In this document: piece after piece, positions 46,149 through 58,500 of the stretch
How positions within the stretch are numbered: position 1 is the stretch's first letter
Layout of the letters: the number at the start of each line of letters is the position of its first letter
NCBI GenBank assembly: GCA_022225965.2
Contig: JAKJXP020000077.1
Span: 124,001 to 188,000, forward strand
Direction: 5' to 3'
Length of the DNA: 64,000 nt
From: Diatrype stigma
Lineage: Eukaryota > Ascomycota > Sordariomycetes > Xylariales > Diatrypaceae
Made by a program: the position numbers and the translations under genes
Notes under the pieces: model-generated
The model's database searches: none
What the model was told of the DNA's origin: nothing
The model's input: the letters and a program-made list of their open reading frames with translations, nothing else

Positions 46149-49129
46149 GTTGGATTGAGAGTTCAATGTGGTGGAAATTAGATGACAATGGTTCTAATTA
46201 TGATAGAACGTCGTACGTAGATTGGATATTGGGTTCAAGAGAAGAAGTCGAAGAAGAATTGTTTGGTAGAGGAGGTATATCCGATGAGATGAGTGTTGGC
46301 GTTGAGGCAAGTTGTTGGTGATATGCAGAGGAAAGGGTGAAGTAGTGGGGTCGGAGTTACGTATATGTGTGATATGTGTGATATGTGAGAGCTTATGTAT
46401 GGATGATGGATGTATATGGAAGGGTGGTGAGACAGATTGTCTTTGGAGCTGTTGATGTTGCAGTTGCAGTTGGAGTTGAGGTTGAGGTTAAAGGTGTGAG
46501 TGTGGTGGTGTGTGGTGTATGGATGGGATGGTTTATATGCAATGCAGAAGTCCGGGGAACCACCTCAGCAATTGAGGAAGTCAAGATATATCTGTCTGAG
46601 GAGAGTCTGGAAAGATCCGAGAAAGACAGCTTGTCAATTCGATGGGGATTCCATCAGTTGGACTAATAGCTACCTAGGTTCGCTACCTAGGTAGGGGCTC
46701 TTCCCTCTTCGGAAACGATTGGAGTCATTCCCAGTCGCGTGACCTTACGCAATTGCAATCGCAATCCCCCTATCCTCATGGATATAGGCTAGGGTGCTAG
46801 GCAGGTCGAACCACGAAGCCAATGCGTCGATCGCGTGGTCACTTTGATGTCTGCAGTACGTGAGCTTAATGTTTAATGTACAGGTTTAGACCCGACGGTA
46901 TATGAGACTACCTAGGTACGTTATGTACTTGCCTGCCTACATGCCTACTACCTACATAGGTACCTACCCACTACCTCCCTCCAATTGATGTGATGCAGGT
47001 AATGCTTGCCATGACCTGGTAGACATGGTGGCTGCATGTATCGTACCTTAGGATAGTCGCAACTGGCACTTAACTTACCTCATCGAATTAGAGTTTGGAA
47101 TGACTGTGCAAGCTGGTGATCGCTACGAGACTCTCTCCGAGCTCACAGGCTGACCGGCAACATTAAGCTCGGAAGCACGCCACTAATAAATTGCCTACAG
47201 TACTAGCTTCGATCATCGTATGTTACTTGGGTAGGTACCATCCGGTAATTTCCTAGACGTACCTAGGTAGCAATTCACCGCTGGATGCTGCAAAAGAATG
47301 CAACTATCAACGACGCGCCTATTAATGGTATGGTCCTATGGATGCTTGCGTGGTTCAGTTGCACGCACCCTGACACCTTGCTACGTATTGGCCGTTGAAG
47401 CTGGCTTGAGGCAAGATGGAAGTATCTCGAGACTTCCATTCACTTTTACGAAACGAAAACGCCGCCATGCATGCAGGGTTATGTCACGGCCCCACTGCCC
47501 CAGGTTTCCGGCGATCGAAAGGTACCTCCAGCTGCATGTTCCCTCTATCCCTTGGGTGGCATAGTAGGTACTGACGTGAGTGCTGGCGCCGGTGATATAC
47601 AATACCGGTAGCGGACCCTAGGTATATCCATGTAGCATGGCAGTTTGCGGGGAAATACCCACTTTCCCGATCTTATTGGACGATTCAGGCATGATTCAGG
47701 CATGTTGAACAGTTGCTGGCCCTGGTCTTCGCGGATCTCGCCGCATTAGCTGGTGAGGCAATTGTCCAATTGGTCTTTTGCGAAGTGTTGCAGTTAATTA
47801 CCACTAACTAGGTATGTACATATATATGTAATACATATGTATTATTCGGGGATCAAACCGACACAACCGACCGACTGACCACTGACATCCAGCTCACATA
47901 CGATCTCTGGCGACGAGCCAGTCGGGCATCTCCATTCATCTGTTGCTGTACGTACGCACGACAGTACATAAGAGGCAAGATCCTTGGGGATCAATCAACC
48001 TGAAGCCCGGGCTGCACGTCCCTAACAACTTCATACATAGCTCGCAGTGTTTCCCAACACTACCAAATTATGTGATTTGTTCTGTTCAATCCTACTCGGT
48101 TGGTTTTCCCTCCTCCCACGAGTCGCGTGCAAATCCTCCATTTACCCACCCAAGCCATCCTTCGACGGTTAGGTGGAGGTGAAACATTCTGGATCATAGA
48201 GAGGAATCAAGAAGCGGCTGGAAACCGTGTTGTCCAGTCGAGCCTTGTCTGTCTGTGTCTGTGTCTGTGTCCGCCTGGGCTTTAAGGGGTCCAGACCTAT
48301 GCGGGTACTCACAGTGCTGGTAATCCAGCTTGGGTTGGGCCGGGGTCCTCAAGTTGGCTTCTTGCTGCATGAACAACTGATGGGCAGCCGAAATCTTCCT
48401 GCAACCTGCCTGGTCAGCTGACTTCTGGGTATGTAGTAGAACTGATAAACTGTGCTGATAAAACTGTGCCAGGAATACGTGCCTGATGATGTTTGCACTG
48501 TCCAGGCAGCCAGGCCCCTGATCCAGTGGAATGCGTGAATGCCATAATGCCGACAACCTTCGGACAGTAGGTACTTCGTGCCTAGGGAATGCCTACCCCA
48601 CTAAAGCCTCTTATTACCTAAGCTTGAACCTTCACATTGACATCCCTGTCGGTGCCGCAATCGGATCTGATAAGAAAAAGTCCTGGAGAAACAACATCGA
48701 ATCGATTCGAGGTTACCAATAATTTTTCCCTTTTTTTCCCAATCTGCCGATACTACTGGTTTTGACTAACCCGACATCTCCGCTTCTCCTGTTCTGGCTG
48801 CTTTGCCCGGTGAATTATTTGTAATCCTCAGATATCTCCTTTTTAATTTGCGCATTCGCAAGCACCTTAAGTCCCGATAGACTGGGATTATATATTCCAC
48901 TGCAGCCAAGTATCTCGCGAAGTTGGGTCTAACTGTTGTTGTTATTGTTCTTGTGGTTCCTATCGTCGGCCCCTCAAAAAGCCGAAAAGTTGCCCCTCCA
49001 CCTTTCGTCATCGCCATCCACCCTGCCACTTCGACTTCGACGATTCAACAACCTACATTATCTACACTCTCTTCTAACCCGCCTCCTCCAGACATAATCT
49101 GGTTGCGGAACGACCCGATTTCTTTCATC
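46149..49129. other. Spacer between divergent Stf2-like gene and dre2
   Basis: Leader and promoter of the Stf2-like gene (GATATGTGT triplication near 46366-46392, GTTGAGG-like repeats to about 46520), then AT-richer spacer, then the pyrimidine-rich dre2 promoter at about 48720-49110. CTACCTAGGT occurs twice at 46670-46692. No gene seen. Confidence 0.55.
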
Positions 49130-50455
49130 ATGTCGCCTTCAATTATTACCATCGACAACACCTCCGACTTTTCCACACCCGCTTTTCAGCCAACTCGAAA
49201 TGGTTCCTCTACTACCAGAACCCTTCTCCTAGCCCCACCGAGCATCGCCTCGCACGAAGAGAAACTACGCGCCGTTCTAGCCACGCACGATCGCTCCGTC
49301 ACAGACTTACAGATGCTGGATAGGCTTTCCGCGGGCCTCGTCAATTTGCCTGATGCTACGTACGACCTGATCCTAGTCCTCACAGACGCCGACGGCACGC
49401 GAAACGAGTCGACACTCCTTCTCAACCGGGATGTCTTCGCCAAGGTCGTCTTGTCGCTCAGGATCGGCGGGAAGATCCAGGCCCAGGATGGATCCTTAAC
49501 ACAGAGCACTCAGACCCCGGATGCCAGGGAGGCGCTGTTGGCAGGTCTGTTGCCTGCTTCCGACGGATTCACGAAGCCAGATGACGGCGCTGGGGATGCA
49601 GTACCCCTCAAGCTGGGGTTCGGCAAAAACAAGAAGAAGAGTACTGCGGGCCCTGCTATCTCCAATGTTACCGTGCATCAAGCAAACGGAAAAGATGCCA
49701 GTCTCAAGATGGTGCCACCAGCCGTTAAGCCTGCAGGTGTTGGATTCGTCGATTTTAGCGATGATTTTGGCATTCCGGAGGATGAAGATGATGACGAACT
49801 GATTGATGAAGATACCCTGTTGACAGAAGAAGACCTGAACAAGCCGCTGGCAATTCGTATGTTTACCAATGCTTGCTTGAAGCCTATGGGGTTGTTCATG
49901 GATAATACTGACTATTGTTCTGCAGCTGCCGAATGCATTCCTAAGAGCAAGAGACGGCGTGCTTGTAAGGATTGTACTTGTGGTCTTGCCGAGAAGATTG
50001 CTGCGGAAGACCAGGCGAAGCGAGCGGATGCGGATGCCAAGCTACAGACCCTGAAGCTTGGTGCGGATGACCTTACCGAAGTCGATTTTACAGTCAAGGG
50101 AAAGGTCGGATCTTGTGGGAATTGTAAGCTGCTTCCCAAGGTCCATCGATTATGTGCAAAACAGTATGCTGACTCGAATACTACAGGTGCATTGGGTGAT
50201 GCGTTCCGATGTGATGGATGTCCTTATATTGGCGTAAGTAACGGATCTCCCGAGCCACATCGTTGTTATCTGTACCACCTTCGAGCCCAATTGCGTGTCT
50301 TAGTGATGCTTTGTAAAGGCTCTCATCAGGTCCCATCCCCGCTTGAAAGTAAGGTCAAGATCTTGGTTAGACAGTTGCTAATAAGACTCTTTCAGATGCC
50401 GGCTTTCAAACCAGGAGAAGAGGTTAGGCTACTTAACAACGATGTGCAGCTATGA
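49130..50455 (+). CDS. dre2: Fe-S cluster assembly protein Dre2 (anamorsin/CIAPIN1)
   Basis: Four exons, 343 residues: 49130-49856, 49926-50123, 50187-50233, 50396-50455 (introns 69, 63 and 162 bp). Dre2 accepts electrons from the flavoprotein Tah18 in the cytosolic iron-sulfur assembly pathway. The N-terminal half is the diverged methyltransferase-like domain, followed by an acidic linker. The C-terminus has motif A, C246-x9-C256-x2-C259-x-C261 (...[11 protein letters not shown]), for a 2Fe-2S cluster, and motif B, C306-x2-C309-x7-C317-x2-C320 ([16 protein letters not shown]), then [20 protein letters not shown]. Junctions restore exact family sequence. The start is the first in-frame ATG ([10 protein letters not shown]). 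All three introns are multiples of three and contain no in-frame stop, so a retained-intron product would still be a continuous 441-residue frame. Confidence 0.95.
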   Translation: MSPSIITIDNTSDFSTPAFQPTRNGSSTTRTLLLAPPSIASHEEKLRAVLATHDRSVTDLQMLDRLSAGLVNLPDATYDLILVLTDADGTRNESTLLLNRDVFAKVVLSLRIGGKIQAQDGSLTQSTQTPDAREALLAGLLPASDGFTKPDDGAGDAVPLKLGFGKNKKKSTAGPAISNVTVHQANGKDASLKMVPPAVKPAGVGFVDFSDDFGIPEDEDDDELIDEDTLLTEEDLNKPLAIRMFTNACLKPMGLFMDNTDYCSAAAECIPKSKRRRACKDCTCGLAEKIAAEDQAKRADADAKLQTLKLGADDLTEVDFTVKGKVGSCGNCKLLPKVHRLCAKQYADSNTTGALGDAFRCDGCPYIGVSNGSPEPHRCYLYHLRAQLRVLVMLCKGSHQVPSPLESKVKILVRQLLIRLFQMPAFKPGEEVRLLNNDVQL

Positions 50456-50474
50456 TAAGCATGGTCTCAGAGGG

Positions 50475-50739
50475 ATGAGTACCACCGCTACCACTGGCGA
50501 CGATAACAACATGTCTGGTGGGAACGATAGCGGAAGCCCAGCCGGCGACACACCCGAGGCTTCTACCCCAAATGGACAACCGAACATTAAGGTCACAGAT
50601 AACAACAACGAGATCTTCTTTGAGATCAAGAATGTTGATCAGGCGATGGAACTTTCTGTTTGAGGATGTTCTCCGAATGGTTGGTGATGGATTTGCCTTG
50701 GATTCAAATGAAGGTCGGCATGCGGGCCACACAAGATAG
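50475..50739 (+). pseudogene. Degenerate SUMO-like relic
   Basis: Begins 19 bp after the dre2 stop. A 62-residue frame from the ATG at 50475 has a Ser/Gly/Asn-rich N-terminal tail followed by NIKVTDNNNEIFFEIK, the hallmark start of the SUMO beta-grasp fold. It then departs from the family and stops at 50661-50663. In another frame (about 50640-50739) RWNFLFEDVLRMV and ALDSNEGR resemble the later SUMO strands (RFLF...R...L...EGD). The middle helix (the segment around LKKLM) is missing and no C-terminal diglycine exists, so the product could not be conjugated. I read it as a truncated, frameshifted copy. The N-terminal match is clear, the C-terminal one weaker. Confidence 0.6.
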
Positions 50740-51910
50740 TCAAGTAGAGAATGATGAATGATACCTCCACGCATGCATATGCTACTCACTCTTAGACGGG
50801 TGGTTTTTTGTATCGAATTTACCAAATTATTCTAACCTTATAGCTATATATCCGGCATGGGAGTCAGGCGGCAGGGTCCTCTTGGGATGAGCTGCAGGTG
50901 ACTGACTTGTATGAACAACCTACTGAACAACTTCACAATGTCACTAGATACAACTTCAATAGCAGCAACCCAGCTCGAATTGGTCTACGAGGCGAACCAG
51001 ACCCTGCCCATCGATCCGTGGGTGACCCAACGTTGCTGATATCAGGATCATGTCCTCCAACTAAGAGGCTGGGGATTCATCGACAGGTCATAGTACATAT
51101 ATATGCATGTATGGCTTACCTAGCCACATACCATATTGCCCAAGCACATACGCTTGTTATGTTAGGTTGTAATGGATATCGCCGGGCGACCACCAACCTA
51201 GAGTGGGATTGCATTACTGTTTATAGGGGACCGATTCTCGGATTCCAACCTATCTATCCGTACTTACTTACGTACCTAGTCACATTGCTCTCCCAGCTTT
51301 CCCTTGCAAGTAAGGTGTAATCAATTAAGCAAAGGCGTGATCAACAGCACTGCATTCAGCAAGCGGACACGGGTCTGTTTCGTTGTATTTATTGTGACTG
51401 ACGCCAAGCTAGGCAGGTAAGGTTGCATCTGTCCTGTCTCGTCCCGTCCTGTCCTCTCTGCAGTGTACTTCATCCTTCCCCTTTTTGCTATCTATGGACA
51501 CTCGCACGCAACTAGTACGTGTATTTGCTGTGCTTTCTCTTCCATCTCGACATGGCCATGACTAGGGATTCTGTGTGTTCCAATACCACCAACTGCGTGA
51601 TCTCGTTCAACCATACAGGCAATGTAGGATTTAGCCAGGTGAGGGAACCTTCAGACATGTGCTTGTTAGGAGGCAGGCAGGTAGGTAGCAAGCGTATTTA
51701 GCGAAACAAGCCCTGATTTCCCCTTTCCTTCCTTCCGTATTTCCCTCAATACTCATTATTAGCTACCCAAGCCGGCCAGCCGGCTTAAGCAAGCTCAAGG
51801 TTACCTCGGTGTCCAGAGCGCGAGCGAGGCTCACTGCTCAATCCACTACTCAAGTCCATAGGGGGGTCGATAGGTATCCCATGCAGGCAGGTAAGCAGCT
51901 GCCTACCTAC
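50740..51910. other. Spacer, no supported gene
   Basis: The frame at 50898-51320 starts at GTG and lacks protein character. A CTGTCC-type repeat occurs near 51430-51460. Nothing else seen. Confidence 0.55.
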
Positions 51911-53084
51911 CTACAGCCTGCTGAGCCGCCCCACGAGCCCCGCGAGCTCCACCCGCATGATCTGGTGCTCGTCGCGAGCGCGGGCGCGTTGCTCCCGGAT
52001 ACCCGCGGCCTCAGCCCGGACCGCGGACAGCTGGCGCGAAACGTGCTCCGGCACCGGAACCGGAACCGGCGCCGGCACGCCCCGCTCGTCGCCGTGGAAA
52101 TGCATCTGCTGGAACTCCGCCGTCAGGGAGTCGACCTCGTGCTGCAGCGGGCCCAGGGCCGCATCGAACTGCGCGAGCTCCTGCCGCTTGCCGTAGAGCG
52201 CCTCGAGGAGCCGTTGGCCGATCTCGTGCTGGGAGGGGGGGTTAGCTTCTGCGTTGGGGTGGGTTGGGGTGGGTAGGTAGGTAGGTAGGTTGTGTTATGG
52301 CAATGGTATGGTATGGTATGGTATGGTGGATGGTACGAGGAAACATGGTGGTATATGGTGAGGGAGAAGGGTGCGAAGGACAGTGTGGAATTCAGAAATC
52401 AGACGAACTCACTTCAACTCTGTCCCACTCATTTAGACTGGAAATAAGACCAGCATGATCAGCGTAATAGTCGTCGTCATGAGGAGAATAATAGCCAGTG
52501 TGCATGTAGCTACCACCATAGCCCTCGAACGAGCCCATTCCAATTCCGCCGAAACCTGGATGGAGAGCAGGACCAGGCGGGGTGTAGTAGTCGTCGGCAT
52601 GGGGACGATAGAGATACTCAGCGGGCACGTGGTATTCCGGATAGCCACCGAAGCCCAGCCCGTGCTCCAGAGGGGGAGGAGGGGCAGGGGGGAACCCGCA
52701 AGCCCCAGTGCTGTTCAAGTTTCTGATGAAGTTCGCGATGTCGGCTGCTACACGTTTCTGATCCGGCGTATAGGGCTGGCCGTCGAAAGCCGGGACGGGG
52801 ACTCCGGGAGCAAAGTTCTTGAACATTCCAGCTAGCTTGGGGCGTTGAGCAGGCTCTAGGAATTCGGGAATGATGGATCCGGGGCCGGCGCCCGCGCCGG
52901 TACGTGTAGGGTCCTCCGGAGTGGGAGGAGGGGTGAACTCTGGCTCGCTCTCGGAATTCTCAGAAGGCAGAGAGTCGTTGCCGCCATTCGGAGTCTGGTT
53001 CGCTCCCATAGACCATGGGTTAGGTGCAGGATCGCCCATTTGTACCGGATAGTCCCATGGTCCTGCCATGACTGCGTCCTCCAT
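51911..53084 (-). CDS. Unrecognised protein: Pro/Gly/Tyr-rich N-terminus, coiled-coil C-terminus
   Basis: Two exons, 329 residues: 53084-52413 and 52228-51911 (184-bp intron, donor GTGAGT, acceptor CCCAG, join DRVE|HEIGQRLLEA). The first two-thirds is rich in Pro, Gly, Asp and Tyr (YRPHADDYYTPPGPALHP and similar). It contains a short folded-looking piece, AGMFKNFAPGVPVPAFDG and PDQKRVAADIANFIRN, near residues 85-130. From about 220 onward a long charged helix with heptad-like spacing (GKRQELAQFDAALGPLQHEV to ELAGLVGRLSRL) predicts a coiled coil. There is no signal peptide or membrane segment. I do not recognise the family. The intron carries (GGTA)n and (GGTAT)n repeats. Confidence 0.7.
52305..52327. 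repeat. (GGTAT)n microsatellite within an intron
   Basis: About four and a half copies of GGTAT inside the intron of the coiled-coil protein gene, just beside a (GGTA)n run at 52272-52290. Confidence 0.8.
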
Positions 53085-55512
53085 TTTGAGAAGTTGCTTC
53101 GGGTGTCTTTGTTGTTTGAATGCTGGGACGGAGTGTGGTTTGTTAATTGCTAAAGGCGGTTGATTACGATCAGAGCTTTAGTAGTTGGGGTCGTGTGAAA
53201 CGCGGTGCAGTTGATCTTCGTTGAATTCTTTCGTGGTGGTAGGTTGGATTAAAGAAAGAAAGTGGGATGAAGAAAGAATGAAGAGTTTTCACTGGGAAGG
53301 AGAGAGAAAGTTTCAATGAGGAAAGGTTGTAGAAGTACAGGAAGTGGCCCCGGAAGTTTTTCCTATCAGTAGGAAAGCCTATCAATAGGAAAGTGAACTT
53401 TGACGCACAATGATGTCGTTAACCAAGGTGGTAGGTAGGTAGGTAGGTAGCCTTAAGTAGAGATGAAAAGCCTTGACGTCCAAGTAGGTACCTACTGTGC
53501 TTATCTGCCCGTTACAAGCAGGTAAACCTGTACTTGATTGGAATGTGTTGGCTACAGGTATGTATCCTGCGGAACAATAGGAACTCTGCGGAACAATAAG
53601 AACCTATAGGAAATGTCATGTGGCCGAAGGGTACTAACAACTTCCTCATCACTGCAACCTAACATGCTGCCTACCTCCTTCAAAGACTTTTCAAAGGTAG
53701 TTTAGGATCACCTCCCGCTGTCCTTAGAACCCCCTATCGTTACCCCCCGCGATCGTTTCTCTAGGTTCTGCATAAGCACTTGCGATGGAATCTTGGAAAT
53801 GGGTATCAAGTCTATGATCATTTTTTCAAACCTCCAGGTATACTAGCGAGCAATGACAACACATGGGACTTACAAGCTTATATAGGGTGAGGAAAGGGGA
53901 GGAGCGCCGGGGGAAGAAAAGAGAAGCCCCAGTGATAGGTATCGTGGAAGGAGTAGGTGGCAGCTATGGGCTGAAATTGATAGTTTGCAATATGAACGGC
54001 AAATATTTGCCCTTCTACTGGACTTGATATAATTACAGCCTTTCGTGGGTATTCGTGGCTATGCCCGCTGCCTACTTATTCATGCTATCACCATGGAGTA
54101 TTTCAGCATTCGTACAAAGTCAAGGCAAGACCAAGTTGCCCTGTATGGTTTTGATATGTTTGGTCTTGTTACATTTGATTCAAGCACATCATGCCCCCAA
54201 ATACGTTGGTTTACACAGGTCCAACAACCCTTTGCTTATATATATATATATACTTGCACTCGAGAATCTTGGTAGGGCCTAGTTAGTCGAAGGCCGAGAA
54301 GAAAGAAAGTGGCCAGCAAAGCCAATAGTAAAAGCAAAGCAAAGTGCTGTTCGACTTGATTGAATGGTTTTCTGTGTTTCCAACGCTGTTGGTGTGTATC
54401 ATATCCTGGTCCGTTCGACGGCTCCTGTATGGAATCGAAACAATCCCTGGGCTTTTCATGACGAGATCAAAGTCCACCACGAACAGGCTACCCCTAGTAT
54501 ACCTGCCATATGCAAGGTCGAGATTCCTCTTGACACGTACATGTGGTTTCTTGACAGCGTAAGTAGCGATGTGGTCGATGATGGCGGCAAACTCAGGCTG
54601 CTCAGACACCACGCACCTGGTCAGCTCTAGGGCGGGACTGAAAGTCCTAGCCAAGTATCTGGTCTTTTGCCGCGTATGGACCCAAGTTTCCGGTCATCCT
54701 CTACGCCGGTTGTTCACTCATATATTGTACCACACTCTCGATGATTGATTGCTAGATTCAGTCCTTAAACTCCCTGGGTCTCAGGGGACTTCAAAGTAGT
54801 GTAATATCGTATCATATGCGGTACTGATGTATGCATGCATGTATGCTGATAAGGAAAAGAAAAGGAGAAGGAACCTAGATCGGACAAAACCGAAAGAGCA
54901 AAGACATAGAATCAGCCCATACTATTCCATCCCTGCCATGCAGTCCTGCCGGGCCTTTACCATCCGTTACACCTCCCCTATGTTTTAACGCCATCCGCCC
55001 ATCCGCCCGTTTCTGCTCACTCCTTCACTCACCCCTTGTCACCGAATTCAGCTCTGGCTTTTTTCCCCTCTAAATCCCCGCGCATGCATGCTATGCAAAG
55101 GCCGAATGTATCCCCCACCTACCCACCCACCGCCCCTTTCCCCTTTCCCGTAGATGCGTGAGCATGAGCGTGAAGTTTTTGGACGAGAAGAAAGAAAGCA
55201 AACACTAGAAAGGTAAGGTAGTGGTGGCAGTAAACAGTAGTAAAATAGTAGTATACAAACGTTTCAGTTTCCGCCTTGCTGTCCCGTTTTGATAAATATG
55301 CGTCTAAAAATGCAGCAACGATGCGAGAAGGAAGAAGAAAAAGAATATCCCTTCCGACAGGAAAATAAAAAATTAAAAATCTCGTGTAAAGAGACGATAA
55401 AAAACGAGAGACTCGAAGAGAAAGGAGTAAGAACATGAAAGAAGAAGAATAAAAAAAAGCAAGAGAAGAGAAGAGAAGAATAGAAAGGCAGAAAGACCAG
55501 AAAAACAAAAGA
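53085..55512. other. Spacer with a coding-like relic on the minus strand
   Basis: Promoter of the coiled-coil gene on the left, 3' region of the transcription-factor gene on the right. At about 54285-54700 (-) an open frame without ATG has coding-like codon use and is discussed in the findings. (GGTA)n at 53430-53450. No intact gene seen. Confidence 0.5.
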
Positions 55513-58500
55513 TCAGGACCACTTCCAGTTGAAGCCCTCCTCGAGCCTTTTCAGCACCCTCAGCGCGTCGACAAGCAGCTTGCTCCTGTTGCTGACAGCC
55601 TCGCTCTCCAACCTCTTCCTCACCAATGCGATGATCCCCGCCGTCTCTATCCGGTCCCTCGCCTCCAGCACCTCGCTCGGGCCGAGACCCGCAAGCGTCC
55701 GCAGCCATCCCACCGCGCTACGGCTGCTATGCCGTCCCCCCTCTCCCCCCTTGCCCTCGCCCTCACCCTCGCCCTCGCCCTCCGTCTCCCCTCCTTCCCT
55801 CGTGTCCGCAGCATTAACATTATCAGGGGTAGAAACGATGCTGGTAGTAGCGTCGCCGCCACCACCGCCACTGCCACCGCTGGCCGCCCCCGTCTTTCTC
55901 GGGGGTAGGTGGTGGTGGCGGCTGATCGCCCAGCAAATGAGCGCGCAAACGTACATAGACCAATAATCCGAGATGTTGTCGTAGCTTCGTACACAGGTGT
56001 CGCCCTCTTCCTCGTCGTCATCGTCATCATCATTAATAGTTGTAGTTGTAGTTGTAGTAGAAGTAGAAATCGAAGCAGAAGCAGTAGCAGCAGGAGTGAG
56101 ATCATCAAAGAAATAGAGCAAGGCCTGGGCGGCGAACCCCGCCGCGGCGCCGGCGTGCTGGCTGCTGCCCCACCGCCTGAGCCGCTTTTGGCGCTGCTGG
56201 AAGTCCTCGGCGTGCAGGACTTTATGCGTGAAGATCCAGCTGTCGCCGCTGACGGCGAGCAGGTCGTGGAGGGGCGTGTGGTGCAGGGCCAGGTAGGTGT
56301 TGGCCACCGGGCAGCCGGGGAAGAGCGTGCGGATGCGCTGTTCGGCCGAAGAGGAGAGATCGGCCGCCTCGGTCGCGAGTAATGGGAGCGACTGCGCATC
56401 CGCTCGCTTCGGCAGGCGGAGGAATTCCGAAGCCAGGAACATGGTGCGGTCCAGGGGCAGCGCGGCGGCCACAGCCTCGGGTGTCAGGGTGACCTGGTTC
56501 AGATACGCGGGGCCCACCCGGGCGGAGATCCGGTTGTCCCAGATTTCGGAGGTTGTGGCGCGCCAGAGACCATCGTTGTACTGCATCAGGGGGATAGTAG
56601 GTGGTGTCGGCGTGGAGAGTGACGTAAGGGGTTGTTGTTCTTGGTACACGGATGCGTGAACATCCAACACAAAGCAGGAGGCCAGGAGTCTGCGATAGGA
56701 CTCGGCCTCGATCCACCGGTCCCAGCGTTCTTCGCGCGTCGCGGCCGCGGGTATTTGATCCATCGGGGTTTGGGATTCGGCCACCTGTGCGGAAGAAAGA
56801 CGTTGAGTACGGGTGCCAAGGGAAGGGCGACGGGAATGGTGGTGACAGTAGTAGTAATAGATGAAACCAAGCTAGATAAGAGAAGAAGAAGAAGAAAAGG
56901 AAAACCCTGAAAAGAAAAGAAGAAGTATAGAGTATACGTGAGGAAACTAACGAGAGTAGCAACGGGAGAAAGAGGCGGGAAACTCACCCTCGAATAGAGG
57001 TTACGGAATTGCTGCGACGGTCGGGTCACTACTTTCCGTCCACGGAACCGTGCGTAGAACTCGCAAAGGAGGATCGTCTGCATGACTTGGACGCTCCAGT
57101 GGGGGACCTGTCATGTTCTCTTGTTCAGCGGCTTTGACCCCTGAGATATTACCTAATGCGGAAGCCCTTGGCAGGGGAAGAAGGGGCTGGTGAAGGTGAA
57201 TAGGGACGCATCCGCAACTTACGCGTTTTACTTCGTGCCAAGCAAACTCATGCAGTTGGTTGCCTGCGATGCGATCCTCCTTGCCTGGGAGAGATTGTGT
57301 GGCCACGGCAGCCATGGCACAGCGCAACAGCTCGGCAGAAGAGTCCACGCCCCGGCGGTGGACCAGGGGAAAGAGCGTGTCACAGCGCTTCCAGTACAGC
57401 TCGAGATACTCGGGGATGGCGTTCCGCACGGACCGCGGCAGGCCGAACGCCGTCAAGGAGGCGGCAGCGCCGGATAACGGACCCAGTAGCGCCGCCCCCT
57501 TGAAGCGGCCTACCAGTGGCGGCGTGCTGTGAAACGGGACGGAAACGGTGACTAAATGTTCAGCCGTTTGAGCGGACGCTAATACGGTCGGTGGGGATAA
57601 GCTACGAACTGGGGAGGAGTACGGCTGATGGTGGTGTGCATTTTCAAGAATAGCGGTGTGCTCGTCTTGGTACGGCATGTGCACGTCCACCATCGAGCCG
57701 TAAGGTTGGGGAGACGAAGAGTACGTGGTCATGATGTTGTATGGAGGCGCGGCTGAGTTGGCTTCTATGCTGGCGTTCGGGCTGCGAAGCTCTTGCGAGG
57801 TGCCTGGCTGGTATGAGGACATCATACCCGGGCCAGTCCACTCCGAGGGAGGCGACACATAGCTCCTACTCAGGTGCCCACCCCGAGTGGCGTCGTCGGG
57901 AGTAGAATAGTTGCTGTCGGAGGCCGAGGCTGACGACGGCCAGGGAGAGACGTCGGCCATGAGACCTGGGACATTGTTCTCGGGTATCGTCAGGCTAGGC
58001 AAACCCTGCGACAAGCCTAGAGCGCTCAAGTATGTACCAGAGTACTCGACAGACGTCGTGCGCGGCTGGTCGTACCTCACTCCGAAGTCGGTGGGCGCCG
58101 CCATCGAGGGGCCAACGAAGCCTGAAGTGCTCATCATAGAAAAGGACTGCGAGTTGGAATCCAGGACGTAAGGCGAGCCCGATGGGTCGCTCGGGTCTTG
58201 CTGTTCCCTCTCTCGTCGTTGACCAGGGCTCTGCGATGGGGGCATTGGTGGTTGTCCACGGGTACTCGCCGGGTTCGACATGGGATAAGGGGTGACATTG
58301 CTAGGGTAACCTGCTGAGCCCGGCATGGCAGGAGATGTGTCCATTGATGCTCCGGGGTTATGGCTTCCAAGCATGGGAGAGTGGGCATGTGACATTTGGC
58401 CCATGGGATAGTCTTCTGCTGAAGTTGTGGACTCTCTTCGGATCCCGCCCTCGGGTATACTCTTCCCTTTGTCGTCTGATTCACTATATTCGAGTCAGCG

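Noticed and set aside
50898..51320. 140-residue plus-strand frame after the SUMO-like relic
   Set aside because: Starts at GTG, lacks an early ATG and has the composition of AT-rich spacer including the TACC motif.
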